Assembly: GCA_036435485.1 (NCBI GenBank)
Contig: CM071594.1
Location: 200,162,216-200,226,215 of the forward strand
Reading direction: 5' to 3'
From: Saposhnikovia divaricata
Taxonomy: Eukaryota; Streptophyta; Magnoliopsida; Apiales; Apiaceae
DNA: 64,000 nt
Below the pieces are notes generated by a model. That model was not told the origin of the DNA, searched no databases, and saw nothing but the letters and a program-made list of their open reading frames with translations. The first letter of the stretch is position 1. Each line of letters begins with the position of its first letter. Below are positions 1 to 11,714 of this stretch, in pieces. Position numbers and translations under genes: made by a program.

Positions 1-146
1 CACATCAAACAAATCACAATCATAAACACACACAATTACACACACAAAACAATCACTAAAATCACAATTGCACACACACACACCTACACACACAACAACA
101 ACAAAAACAGATAGACAAGCAGTAAAATCAAAGGCAGAGAGCTTAC

Positions 147-219
147 GGTTCAGCACGAGAAGAACCGAAGGAGCGTTTAAATTGCGAATTAACATAATCA
201 TCTCGAAAGCGCTTCATTT
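147..219 (-). CDS. SNL: First coding exon of a SIN3-like (SNL) transcriptional co-repressor, 5' end only
   Basis: Read on the minus strand, an AG acceptor at 220-221 is followed by AA and an ATG at 217-215. It opens the peptide MKRFRDDYVNSQFKRSFGSS, then RAEP, and stops at a GTAAGC donor just below 147. Plant SIN3-like proteins begin with a very similar M-K-R-x-R-D-D ... Q-F-K/R-R-P-x-G-S-S-R stretch encoded by a short first exon. In the family this scaffold carries paired amphipathic helices and recruits histone deacetylases in the nucleus. Only this exon is visible; the helices would lie to the left of the window. The identification rests on about 24 residues, so it is good but not certain. 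The plus-strand open frame over the same bases (68-304) is low-complexity and not a gene. Confidence 0.7.
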
Positions 220-500
220 CTGCAAATCAAACAACACAATCAAATCAATTCAAATAAAATCAACAACAATTAACAAACAATTAAGAAACGTACCAAACAA
301 TTAAGAGGAAGCAGAAAAGTGACAGATCTAAATGAAAACACAGTTCAAAAATGAATGAAATTGTGTAACGACAAGATCGAAAATTTTGTAAAGGAGAAGT
401 TTTGCATTTTGGTTTGGGGGAGAGGGAGAGAAATATAATTTGTAAGAACGTGATAGTGTATGTATGTATATGTTGGTACTAATCTTATATATTTATGCAG
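220..500 (-). promoter_or_regulatory. Promoter and 5'UTR (with intron) of the SIN3-like gene
   Basis: On the minus strand a TATA-like box (CATAAATATATAAG) lies at about 484-498. It is followed by a CT-rich leader (TTTCTCTCCCTCTCCCCC near 415-432), a donor GGTACGT at 290-294, and a T-rich tract ending in GCAG at 220-223. This gives a 5'UTR intron of about 74 bases directly in front of the start codon. The layout fits a normal plant promoter. The transcription start is inferred, not observed. Confidence 0.5.
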
Positions 501-2378
501 CTTTTATTTTCGAAAATCTTGCCGATTTTATTTCACCTTTTTATATCTTGGACATCTTGGGCTTTGAATTTTTAGTCTATGGATTTTAAAGCCCATTAAG
601 GAGATGTCTTTGGGTTTTTTGAGGGAACATTTAGGGCACACTTAAGGAAATGGTCAAACCTGATGATGCATTGCTGACACGGGTTTGGGTTAATAATTTA
701 CCCACCGTTTTATTTTCTAGATAATTCAGTCTACATTTCTTCTATTTATCATTTTATATTTATTAATGGCACTCTTATATAATAAACAACAATAAAGATC
801 ACCATATAATCTTACATAAAATCTCATTTACATTCTAATTTTCACATCAAAAAATATTTTTTTATGAATAAAAATAGAATCAACAAAAAATTAGGATAAA
901 ATATAACATCAATACACATAATTTTATTATTACAAGAATATATATAGGATTCCATACTGGATTTTATGTAACATTTGATTTTTAAATTTAGATAAGATTC
1001 TACGTTAAATTCGATATGTTAAGCTTAATTATTGCTATAATTTGTGATTTTTATCATAACAAATTATTTTTAATGAAAAATAAAGCATTATGACAGTGCT
1101 TTTTATTATTATTTATATTAGGTGTTCTTTGTAGAGAAAGATTGACAGGATTGACCTGTTTTTGAATTTTTTTCACCGAAACATCCTTTTTTGAGAAGTT
1201 GAGTAATAAAAATTTCGTCGAAATATCCTTTTCTGAGAAGTTGAGCAAAAATAGTCGATGGGTTACGTAGATGGGATTAGGATATTTGGGATATGCATTT
1301 TAAAAATATATATCTCATACAAATGTTTTTTTTTTAAAACTCTCCATAATGGGCCCTGCAAGGAGAAAGAAAAAAGGAATACACAATTCAAAATATGGGT
1401 GATACGCAACCAAGAGTTGCTTATTTAATCAATACCCACATGTCACTTGTGTAATCTAGGCATAATTCATAAAAAAAAAAAAAAAAAAATCAGTGAAGGA
1501 TACGTATTTGTGAAATGCGTATCCCAGGATACCCATTTGGCAAATGCGTATTCAACCGACTATTTTTACGCATTTTTTCAGAATAAATTACTTTCGTTAC
1601 TTTGGTTCTAAAAACATATCATTTTTGTTCTTCATCCACATTTATATATCGATAATTGATCGATGTTAAATGGTGAATTACCAACTATACTACAATCGGG
1701 TAGCATACTTAACAACTTGTCAGCCACTTACTGACGTACTACTACTAGCATATTATAACTAGATGCTTGTAACTTGATGACAGTTAGTTTTCTCTAAGAA
1801 CTAAGAAGTGTAATTACAAAGTCACACCTGTTGTGCCAATTTTAACATGCTCAGTGCTCAACTGTTGCATATATACTTTTTTTTTTGCTCAACTGTTGCA
1901 TATATACTTAAATGTTCATATAGGTGTTAAACTACAGAGAAAGTATGTATGCCTGTTTAAACTTTAATTCTTACAAATGCACGGTATGATAGGACGCCCG
2001 GTCGTTTTTCCATCTAAACCAATTTATTAACCAGAATGTTCCGGACATAGACCCAGGAGTGGAGAAATGTTTTTGGCCAGCTTAATCAAGAATTCGAACC
2101 ATTGTTTACCATCTTTGCAAAATAAAAACATTTATGTACCATAACCAAGAAAGAAAAACAAAATCAAAAGAAGATCATATACAAAGGCAAAATAATTTTT
2201 TTAATCACTCACGACATTATTCAGCTGCTTTTTTGACATACAAAATTATATTACTCCTACAAAACAACAATTGAAGATAAATAGACATGTTTATATATCT
2301 TCTTCTTAAATGCCTTTTTGTATAATACCTGCTATATATGCTAGGCCTTACTACACCCCCAGCAGTCCATCACTCCAA
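500..2378. other. Intergenic region between the SIN3-like gene and the ABCB pseudogene
   Basis: No gene is supported here. The sequence is AT-rich, with a poly(A) run near 1471-1489. There is an imperfect direct repeat around 1180-1245 (two copies of a unit containing CCTTTT-T/C-TGAGAAGTTGAG). A short GATACGTATTTG/GATACCCATTTGG repeat lies near 1500-1550. The last 200 bases probably hold the 3'UTR of the ABCB locus, but no clear polyadenylation signal stands out. Confidence 0.5.
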
Positions 2379-5300
2379 CTACTTGATTCTTTGAAGGTTA
2401 ACCAAAGTGTAATAGGCTCCGGTGGGTCCCTGTGCAAGCAAGGCCGAATGAGTCCCCTTTTCGACAACCTTCCCTTTGTCAAGCACTGCAATTGTGTCGC
2501 AATTTTGTATTGTACTTAATCTATGTGCCACTACTACACTAGTCCTTCCCACCATAACTTGCTCCACCGCATCCTGCACCACTTCCTCAGACTGACTATC
2601 AAGAGCACTGGTAGCTTCATCTCGGGCGATTGCAATGCGCTGTTTTTGACCACCGGATAATTGTGATCCTCTGTCGCCACACAATGTGTCATATCCATCT
2701 TTTAATCCGGTGATGAAATCATGAGCATTAGCTGCCTCAATGATTTCCATTTCATCAGTCTCCTCGGATGCCCCATAGGTGATGTTCTCGCGTATTGTAA
2801 CTGCAAACAATGTAGGTTCTTGACTAACAAGTGCAATGTGCTTTCTTAATGATCTAAGGTGAAATGATCTTACATCTTTCGCATCAATTTTCACTGAACC
2901 TTTAAGCGGGTCGTAGAATCTTTGAATTAGTCCAATTATAGTTGACTTGCCAGAGCCGCTTTGGCCCACCAATGCTGTTGATTTTCCTGATTCAATATTA
3001 ATTGTAAAGCCTGCAAAAATCGCCGCATCTGACCTCGTGGGATATGCAAAGTCCACATCCAGGAGCTCTATGTGGCCTGATACTCTGTCAGGCTTATGTC
3101 CATTAGGGCTTTCAGGGTCAATGAGTGTATATCGGTCCATCACAGCAAAAACTGATCCCACAGCATCAGAACCTTTGGCAAGATCATTAGTCATGGATCC
3201 GGCATCAGCAATAACTCGACCCGAACTTACCAAGACCATAAAGGTCTCAGAAAAAGCTTTAGAATCGATCACACCATTAGATATAAGTTTGCCACCATAC
3301 CAATCAGTGGCGGATACAAGAGTTGAAACATGGTAGGTCACCGCGCGAAAAATAATAGACTAAGTACCACTAGGGAATCAAACCTGGGGTCCTTGATAGT
3401 AGAACTTGTTACCAACCACTACACCAAAACATAATTTTATGTTAAGAAGTCCTAAAAAACATTTACATATAACATATTATAACCAAAAAAAAATTTAAAT
3501 GGTAGGTCACAAATTATTATAATCATTAATTTGTGCTAAAAAACCTAAAAAACATATACATATAACATAAAATTTGTTATGCACGCACGTTGCTAATTTG
3601 TAAACAAAAAAAATTTTTTTTTTTTTAAAAATATTTGTAGGTCCTGTGACCTATGGTGAACACATGTAAATCCGCCACTGATACCAATAGTCCAAGGCCC
3701 AAGTGCATGACATGAGACTTTGGGAAACTCCAAGACCAAGACCCGCATACCATGATTGTCTACCAGTTTCACGTCTTGGGCCTTCTTGGGCTTGTTCGAA
3801 CATTTTGAGTATTCGAGCCTGGGACGAAAAGGCTGTGACAGTTCTGAGATTAGAAACAGCTTCAGCTGCCAGCTTGCTAGTCTGGTCCTGTAATTTTACG
3901 GCCTTTGCAGACAGTTTTTTTAGCAAAATACGTTTGCAGTAGAAGCAAACAATGACAAGGGGCTGGACGGCGATCATCACAATTGCAAGCTTCCAAGCAA
4001 TGACTAGGCCCATGATGAATGCCATCATCACTGCTGACAATGTCTGAACTACAAGTGCCATGCGATCACCCACTAGAGATCTCACCTGAACAGGAAAATA
4101 TGTTAATTAAGTTCTGCATATGTTCCATAAACAATATTACCTGCTACTAATATAGAAATCACTATGCAATAACTATAAATGTATGTAATAAAAAGATTAC
4201 CACACTGGCATCCTTGGTGAGCCTAGAACAAACAGCACCACTAGAATTCTCTTCTTGATCAAACCAACCAATCTCGAAAGTTAGTATTTTGGACAACATT
4301 CTTTCTCTGATCCTCTTTGTCAGATACTCTCCCATAGCCGCGAAGTTATAGTGCTGGATTACATTGACAGTTAAAGAGAACACTGCCAACCCAACAAAGC
4401 ACAAAGCATACATCCTTGTTTTCTCCTTAATTTTGTCATGGTCTGCCAAAAAATACACTGATATCATAGAACCCGTAGTAAAAGCATATATAGGCTGAAT
4501 GGCACCAAATAAAATCGCCCCAAAAACCCCTAGTACAGCTTGTCTCCATTCAGGAATATTCAATGCTAGTAGTCTTTTGAAAGATGGTACTAACAAAATC
4601 TTGTCATTGGGATTCTTATGGTCGACATTGACATACTCACCTCCTTTGGAGTTGGCTGAGCTTGATTGACTAATCATTGATAATCTTTGACAACTCTTAC
4701 TTTTGATGTCAATGTTTGACACTGAAGAAACACAATAATTAGTAGCGTTGGTACTTGCGAACGACGTCATGCTATTTGTTTTAGTATGCTGGAGGTGGAC
4801 TAAAGTTGAGTACAGGCTGTCTGATTCTTGAATGAGGTCATCGTGTGAACCGGTTTCTCTGATTTCGCCATCTTGAAGAATGGCAACAAGGTCTACATTT
4901 CGGATGGTTGAGAGGCAGTGAGCAATGATGATGGTGGTGCGGCCAACAGAGGCCCCGTCAAGTGCTTCTTGTACGACACGTTCGGACTCGGAATCCAGAG
5001 CTATTGCTATTCTTTGCTTTTGTCCTCCTGACATTTAAACGCCTCTTTCTCCTACCTGTGTCCATGCACGAAGAGTGTGAGTTGATTAATAGTAACTAGC
5101 AATATATCAAAGTTTACCCATCTGTGTCCAAAAGGTAACTACTTCTTAGAGTGGTTAAAGCTCTTATCTTAAACCACACGATGCAGGGTCCCAAATGATT
5201 CATGTATATTATTTATAAAAGGACTCTTTTAGAATTTGAAACTCAACTAACTAATAGCAACTAGACATGAAATCGTGATAGACTTGCCCTATTGCCTATT

Positions 5301-8300
5301 GGCTATTGGTCCTCATGTCTTAAACTTCCAAGTGATGACTTGCTTTGTTTGGACATTCTAAAGTTATGGTCAAATCTTTGTAATCATAAAACATAAGGTA
5401 AGACGTCAAACTAAAAACCAGTGTATAGAAGTAAAATAATTGTTATTTAGTTGACTGACTAATGTAAATTAAAACGAAATGAATTAATATGAATATTTAC
5501 ATGTAAAAAAAGGAAGGAAAAAGAAAGCAGGACAAACCTGAGTATCATAACCCTGAGGCAATTGAATAATGAAGTTATGAGCATTTGCAGCTAGGGCCGC
5601 CCCAATAACCTCCTCCATACTTCCATCTTCTTTGCCAAAAAGTATATTCTCTTTTATTGTTGTTGCAAACAATGCTGGCTCTTGACTCACCAACCCCATT
5701 AGTGACCTCAGGCATTTCAACTGCAACTTCTCTATGCCTACTCCATCCACCAATATTTCTCCCCCTATAGGATCATAAAATCTCTGCAACAACGCTATTA
5801 CTGTTGATTTCCCAGAGCCGCTCCCACCAACCAATGCCACTGCCTTCCCCGCAGGAATCTTGAGGTTCAAGTCTTTGAATATTATAGTTTCTGGTCTTGA
5901 AGGGTACGCGAATTCTACGTGTTTGAATTCAACCTCCCCAGATACATTTTCTAGTATTTCTCCTTGAATGTTGTCTGAATCAATTTTTGGGATTCTGTTT
6001 ATCACTTCCATTATTTGTTCTCCAGCTGCAGTGGCTTCAGAGAAGTACTTCATATTTGATATAGCATGACCAAGTGATCTTGTTCGCACAGATGTAGATA
6101 GATATTAATTTGATTAACAAAATGGCATTACAAATTTAATTAAAAGAGCATTCATTAGCAAAGAGGTCTCCTATGACTAGTAATAAGTCTCAAGGGATTA
6201 TGCTTGTCCACTGCAGTTCATGTTTATTATTTCAAATAATATATTAGCATGTAACTCGTGTAAAGTACGGACAGTTTCATACCAAACGTTTGGTTGGAGA
6301 TTCTAAAATTTGAAACCATCTTCTAAACTCACCATATAGGGGTTTAGAAACCTAGGGAGGGAGGTGGGTTGAAGTGAGAGATATGAGGAATGATGTTAAA
6401 TCGCACTCTTTATCACATTCTCGAATTTGATTCTTTTCTACTAATACTAATAACTAATACTTAAATATATTTTCATCAATAAATAAATTAAATCTATTCG
6501 TTTAGTAAATTTTATTACTCACAATACAATGATATTGCTTGATTTTAAAGGAGTTATAAATATTTATAATAAAAAAAAATTGGTTATATTATATTGTTTG
6601 TAAAAAAAATATTAAATTAATGTTTCAAAGCAAATATTAAGAGAGTGTATTAATTCCAGAATTAAACCAAACACATCATATCAGAATCTAGTTCCAACCT
6701 ACCACCCCAATGACATGATACCAAAGTCTAAACTCCCCCTCAATTTTTTCTTATAAGAAATGGCCTCTCTTTAACAGAGATGTATGGCAGATTGTTAAAG
6801 TCCATGTATTTTTAATTTCAAGCATTCCACAGTTTTAATATATTGACTCTGCCAAAGCACCGACCAATACTTTGATACTTCGGGATGTATAATTTCAACT
6901 TTGATAGGATAGCAGTGACTCAAACAATTATAGATAATGGATATGGAACTATAAACAATATATATATTAGGATAAAGTGAAAACCAAAATATGTTAATAC
7001 TCTGTCCTATTATTGAAAGGCCTATGGGTTTTCATAAGTGTACAAGATATGGACGCCATATATTACTAATGATATTGTAAACTGGAAAAGAAGTTATATT
7101 AGGAGAATATGCTTACAATCCGCCTACAGCATTGGCAGCACCGACAGCAAAAACAGTTCCACCATGGGCGCCGTGGTACATCACCATTTTGCTACCATAG
7201 TAAGACATGAAGGCCCAGAGAGCAAACACAAGGCTATTACTTCCTGCAGCCAAACCTTTTGATAAACCCTGTTTAAGTCCCAAATCTACTGTCCCTTGAA
7301 GTGCAGCAGAGTATTCTTTTAGAGTTTTACTTTCTCCAACAAATGAATAAACTGTTCTGATCGATGAGATTGCTTTTTCTACTACTGTCCCTGCTTTGCT
7401 AGACTCCTCTCTCATCTTTCTTGCAATTCCCATTAAAGTTCGCCCGTAAATCAACCCTGGTACAACCAAAAGTACTACAAATGGCAAGCCGACAATAGCT
7501 AGTCTCCACAGCATTAAGAATCCCGCCAAGTATGCACTGAAAAATGATGTCACATTCATCACAAACAAGGGGACCTGTATAAAGTATACTCTCAAATCAG
7601 TGATAAATTTATATAGTAAGCGTGGGTATGTAAAATGAATAATACTAATGAAATCAAACTATGAGCAGTTACTTTGATTTCTTTCACACTTTTGGTAGCC
7701 AATGGTCAAATACAATTGGCGCAGTTAGCATATACCAGATAATTAGGAAGAGATATATATAGAGTATGTATAAACCTTTTCACTGATAACATCTTGAATA
7801 ACAAGGCTATCACCAGACACGCTGGTGATAATACTGGCAATGCTTGACACGTGCAAATCAAAGTAAGCGACATCTTGCCTTAGTACTGCTTTCAAGTATC
7901 TTGCTCTTAATCTTGAAGCTTGTCTCTCCGCAGTTCTTGTCCAGCAATACCCCTCTTCATACATTTGATTAGAATGATTATAACTACCAGTAAAAATTTG
8001 ATGCACAAAAAAAAAAATTGGAAAGGAAAGGGATTTTCAAATGGATTCAGGGAGGGTTACCAAGAAAACAAGCAACCAGTTGACCACAACCCAAGTAACA
8101 TAACACCAGAGCATTCTGTTCTCATGACAAACATTAATTTCAATTAATTACTTAAATATACAAATTATAAGCACTTATACATATCAAAACAAGAAACACA
8201 TACACATTTGTGTATGTGTATTTATGTGCAAATTAAGGATAAACCAATGGACCTCGTTAATGCGATGGATGAACTGGGACTCAACTCCAGTTGATGAATC

Positions 8301-8444
8301 ACCTATAGCATTCATGAGCTTGCTAGTAATATATATCCTGAGAGGCATGGAGATGCCATCACCAACAGCACCAATTAAACCAAGGATCATTAAAATTATA
8401 TCAGCGCCATCAGCATGAATAAATATGGATTGAATTGATCCCAT
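2379..8444 (-). pseudogene. ABCB-family (ABCB15/MDR-like) ABC transporter, full-length but inactivated
   Basis: Seven exons can be laid out with consensus splice sites and matching phases: 8444-8253, 8115-8061, 7954-7776, 7574-7117, 6078-5538, 5055-4201 and 4085-2379. They encode TMD1-NBD1-TMD2-NBD2 in the usual order. NBD1 has Walker A GGSGSGKST and signature SGGQKQR; NBD2 has GQSGSGKST and LSGGQKQR. The intact family pumps substrates such as auxin or secondary metabolites across the plasma membrane. Lesions: a TAA stop at 5035-5037 just before the NBD1 signature; loss of the Walker B segment in both NBDs (IAIA runs into LDSES, and IAR runs into DEATSALD); a short deletion before NAHDF in NBD2; R to C after the NBD1 H-loop; and a 376-bp hAT MITE in the last exon. 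The start is the ATG at 8444, which matches the family N-terminus (GSIxSIF.HADG). Confidence is high for the family and good for loss of function. Confidence 0.85.
3305..3680. mobile_element. hAT-superfamily MITE inserted in the last ABCB exon
   Basis: The element begins CAGTGGCGGAT and ends ATCCGCCACTG, perfect 11-bp terminal inverted repeats of hAT type. It is flanked on both sides by the 8-bp direct repeat ATACCAAT (3297-3304 and 3681-3688). Removing the element and one repeat rejoins the transporter codons for D-Y-W-Y-G-G. It is 376 bp, AT-rich, contains a long T-run and encodes nothing, so it is non-autonomous. Confidence 0.9.
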
Positions 8445-8525
8445 ATTTTTTTTTTCTGCCGTCTTCGTAAAGCTAATTTACCTTTTTCTTGTGCTTATAA
8501 TCTCTACTTCAAGTTTCCTCTCACC

Positions 8526-8540
8526 CCATTATAAATAGGG
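8526..8540 (-). promoter_or_regulatory. Candidate TATA box of the ABCB locus
   Basis: The minus strand reads CCCTATTTATAATGGGG about 85-95 bases upstream of the ATG at 8444, a normal plant distance. This is inferred from sequence alone. Confidence 0.4.
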
Positions 8541-9980
8541 ATCAATGAAGGACCGTTACATATGTAGTTAGATGGGGACCTATTTGTCTTGCAAATGAAA
8601 ACTTGCAGATTTTCTTAGTTGCTTCTGAAAATTTCAACATCTTAATACATGGAGCAGATTGAAGGTTATGGAAGAGGAGGTTTCCTATATAGTGTTTAAT
8701 GTTCTGTAAAACCGTATTGATTGCAGGCTGATTATATAACCTCTCTCTGCAGTATTACAGTGTAGCTGTCATTTTTAAGTAATATCTACTAGTTTATATT
8801 AAAAGTTGTGCTTGAGCAATGCTTAGACCTCTACTTACTTACCGCTAAGTCAGGGATTTGAACCAGAATAATAGTCTTCTTATAGATATAGATGAAGCAC
8901 GTTTAGCATCGGATACTAGCTTATACTGAAGTTTGTCGCATGGGTCACCCTAAAATAAGGCCTCACAATAACATTACATGTAGTAAACTAGTTTGTCTTT
9001 AATAGTACAAACAAAGTAATATAAGAACAAGCAAAATATATTTATGATTTGTCTTTAGTCAATGACGAGAACTTCTTATAAGCAGAGGCTCTACATTAGA
9101 GAACGAACAAATACGTAAATGTAGAAAAACACAAATTGCAGCACTATTATAAAAATACTACATATATGTACAGTGAGTCAGTGACAGACTGATAAACTAT
9201 TACAGGGGGCAGAATGTAACTTGCCATTTTTTCTTGCTGATTTACTTGCCACTCTTTTACTTTTAACATTACCGAAATTCTTTTTGTGCATTTTGTTAAA
9301 CACGTGGAATGCGAATTAAGAAAACTTGGTTAATCCATCAACAAACCAATAAGAAAGAATATAATGACAGCTTACCAAGTAAGATGGTTGATCAGACAGG
9401 AGGGCGGTGACCAACTGAGCCATGGCCCTTCTCACTGCATATTTAAATATACTACATGCATATTGCATAGTTTATAATTACTCTGCTCCCGTTGCCTTTC
9501 TCTTATGGGAGTACTTCTCAACATGGTTGCAGGGCTGCGCAAAAAAAAAAAATGACAAAATAAACGTTTTAATACTATTTCATGATATTTTTTAAAAGAC
9601 TGAGGATAATTTTAATTTGTGAAATAAGTATTTCTAAAGTGAATATTTTATTGTGTGAGACATTTCATTTAGAACCATGAAAGTAAAAGTAAATAAGTAT
9701 TGTTAAGTACATAAAGATAATTTATTTATGCAATTGTACTATTTATTTTTGACACATTCAAATATTGGTATAATTTTTTGATTCTCCTAAAATTTAAATA
9801 ATTAGTGAGAATATATTTATAGAATTTATATTACATTTTAGAGTTATTAACAAAAAAAGATAATCAACTTAAATAAACCTATAAACTCTTTTTTTCACAT
9901 ACAAATTCCAACAAACTTTATTATAATATGAAAATTTTAACTCAAGTTTAATTATATTCTTATATATAATAAGCGTAAAA
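8541..9980. other. Intergenic, no gene seen
   Basis: AT-rich sequence with no convincing open frame, RNA gene or terminal-repeat structure. It may hold distal promoter sequence of the ABCB locus and decayed repeat DNA. Confidence 0.4.
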
Positions 9981-9984
9981 GCAA

Positions 9985-10646
9985 TCTTATCAAAACAACC
10001 AAAATAATCTCAACCGTCGAAATTAATATTTTAAAAAAAATGATTAAGATTATATCATAATAAAAAGAAAATTATAATCTAAAAAGGATATAATTAAAAA
10101 AGTTGTAATAAAATTGAATTTTATAAAAAAAATTATAATATGAAAAAATATAATTAAGAAGGGATACAATTGTTATTTTTTTATTTTTTTATTAATATTA
10201 AAAAGTTCATATTTATTACTTGGGCTCTATCTCGAGATTTATAAATCAGATTTGGATAATGTTAGCCCACGCGAAGCTCATAAAATTATCTATAATTTAA
10301 TGATGATTTAACACTTATTATCGAAATGGAAACACTCGGAATATCAAGAGAAAAGATAATTATGAATTTTAACATTAATCTTATTCAGTGTAGAAGACCT
10401 ACATTGATAATCCTATTCAATGCAGAAAACCAAATTATATATGATTTAAATCGTTGGCATACACTTTTTCGTATTTCAATATAAATACACTTTTTAGTTT
10501 ACCTGTTATAATATAAAATATTTATTATGTTAGATTCAACATTTTTCATCTATTTATTATATGGTCTAACGGTTCTTATTTATTTTGTTGTACTGAACAC
10601 CAGATAACTGACTAACAAAGTTTTGGACAAAATCACTCTTACACTT
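9985..10646 (+). repeat. AT-rich repeat unit, pre-insertion flank of element A
   Basis: The unit runs from about AGCAATCTTATCAAAAC through CTCTATCTCGAGA to ATCACTCTTACACTT. It reads on across element A at 33796-33813 (ATTATTAAAACTGTATTT). Diverged copies lie at 33814-35714 (direct) and about 36762-37700 (inverted). The family has no coding capacity that I can see. Confidence 0.65.
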
Positions 10647-11655
10647 TGTTAGGAATGTGTTGTACTTGATGATAACTTCACAATCAATCAAATTGTATAA
10701 GGTTTTGTAGCTGTTAACAGATGAGGATTTATAACTCTATCCGTTGACAGGTAGCTCATCAACGGATGAGGTTTTGTAGCATACTGCAGTATCTCTATGT
10801 TATCAGTTGATAGTGTTTTTATCCACAGTCATGTTAACCATCAATGGATAGGCAGAATAGGGCAGCCAATTGTAAATAAGCTATGCTATGTAATTCTGTT
10901 AAGTGAAAGTGTATCAACGGATGAAGACAGAACTCTATCAACGGATACAACTCAAAACTACAATATCAACGGATACAGCTCAAATCTCAATATCAACAGA
11001 TACAGCTCAATATATCATCAACGGATGTCACTGTACAATGTCAACGGATAATCATTGACACTTACTTCTATTCTAAGCTGGGGATTAGCAGTTAATAAAG
11101 ACAGGTTTGACTGACAGATCACATGGGTTGATAGTAGATACAAAAAGCAGTATGGCAGCCATACTTTGGAAACACAGAAGAAAGAAGCATTCCGTTTACA
11201 CTATGAATACAAGAAAGGTGCAGGGGACATGTCTGTTCACAAGGACAACCTTTCGGCTACATGTGTATTTGGAGTGTAGTAGCAAGTCAACTTGAATTAG
11301 ATTAATATTATCTTATTCCTGTAGTACTTGTAGACTTGGGATTTATAACCAAGTGTAGCAACACTTTAGAAGCTAAGAAAACAGATACGTTTGCTTAGGT
11401 TTTTATTGAATATCCTTAGAAAGCAAAGAGTTGTAAAACAGAAGCTGTGTACATTTGTATCACAGAGTTTTCTTCGAATAAAAGCTTCAGGTGGTGCATT
11501 TAACCACCTGATTTTTATGTGTTTGTGCATTAATCTTTTTACAGCAATTATCTAAGTATAGATTTCTGGAGTTCTTATCAGAAATTTATAAATATCAAGA
11601 ATTGTATTCAACCCCCCCTTCTACAATTATACAAGTGTGTAATTTGGGAATAACA
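10647..11655 (+). repeat. 5' LTR of element A
   Basis: Starts TGTTAGG, ends AATAACA. It carries seven exact copies of the element-specific motif TCAACGGAT or its complement (10739, 10759, 10914, 10938, 10966, 11018, 11041) plus variants. An AATAAA polyadenylation signal lies at 11477-11482. Open frames within it are not genes. Confidence 0.92.
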
Positions 11656-11656
11656 A

Positions 11657-11669
11657 TTGGTATCAAAGC
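11657..11669 (+). other. Primer-binding site of element A
   Basis: TTGGTATCAAAGC starts one base after the LTR. It matches the TGGTATCAGAGC complement of initiator Met-tRNA used by most plant copia elements, with one G-to-A change. Confidence 0.75.
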
Positions 11670-11714
11670 TAGCTTCTAACATATTTGAAGTTTAAAGATC
11701 AACACACTTCCAAC

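Noticed and set aside
68..304. Plus-strand ORF in the left end
   Set aside because: Low-complexity CA-rich sequence opposite the SIN3-like first exon, its introns and its leader.
8224..8418. Plus-strand ORF over the first ABCB exon
   Set aside because: Shadow of the minus-strand transporter exon.
11107..11295. Small ORF with a twin at 33228-33431
   Set aside because: Lies in the LTRs of element A.
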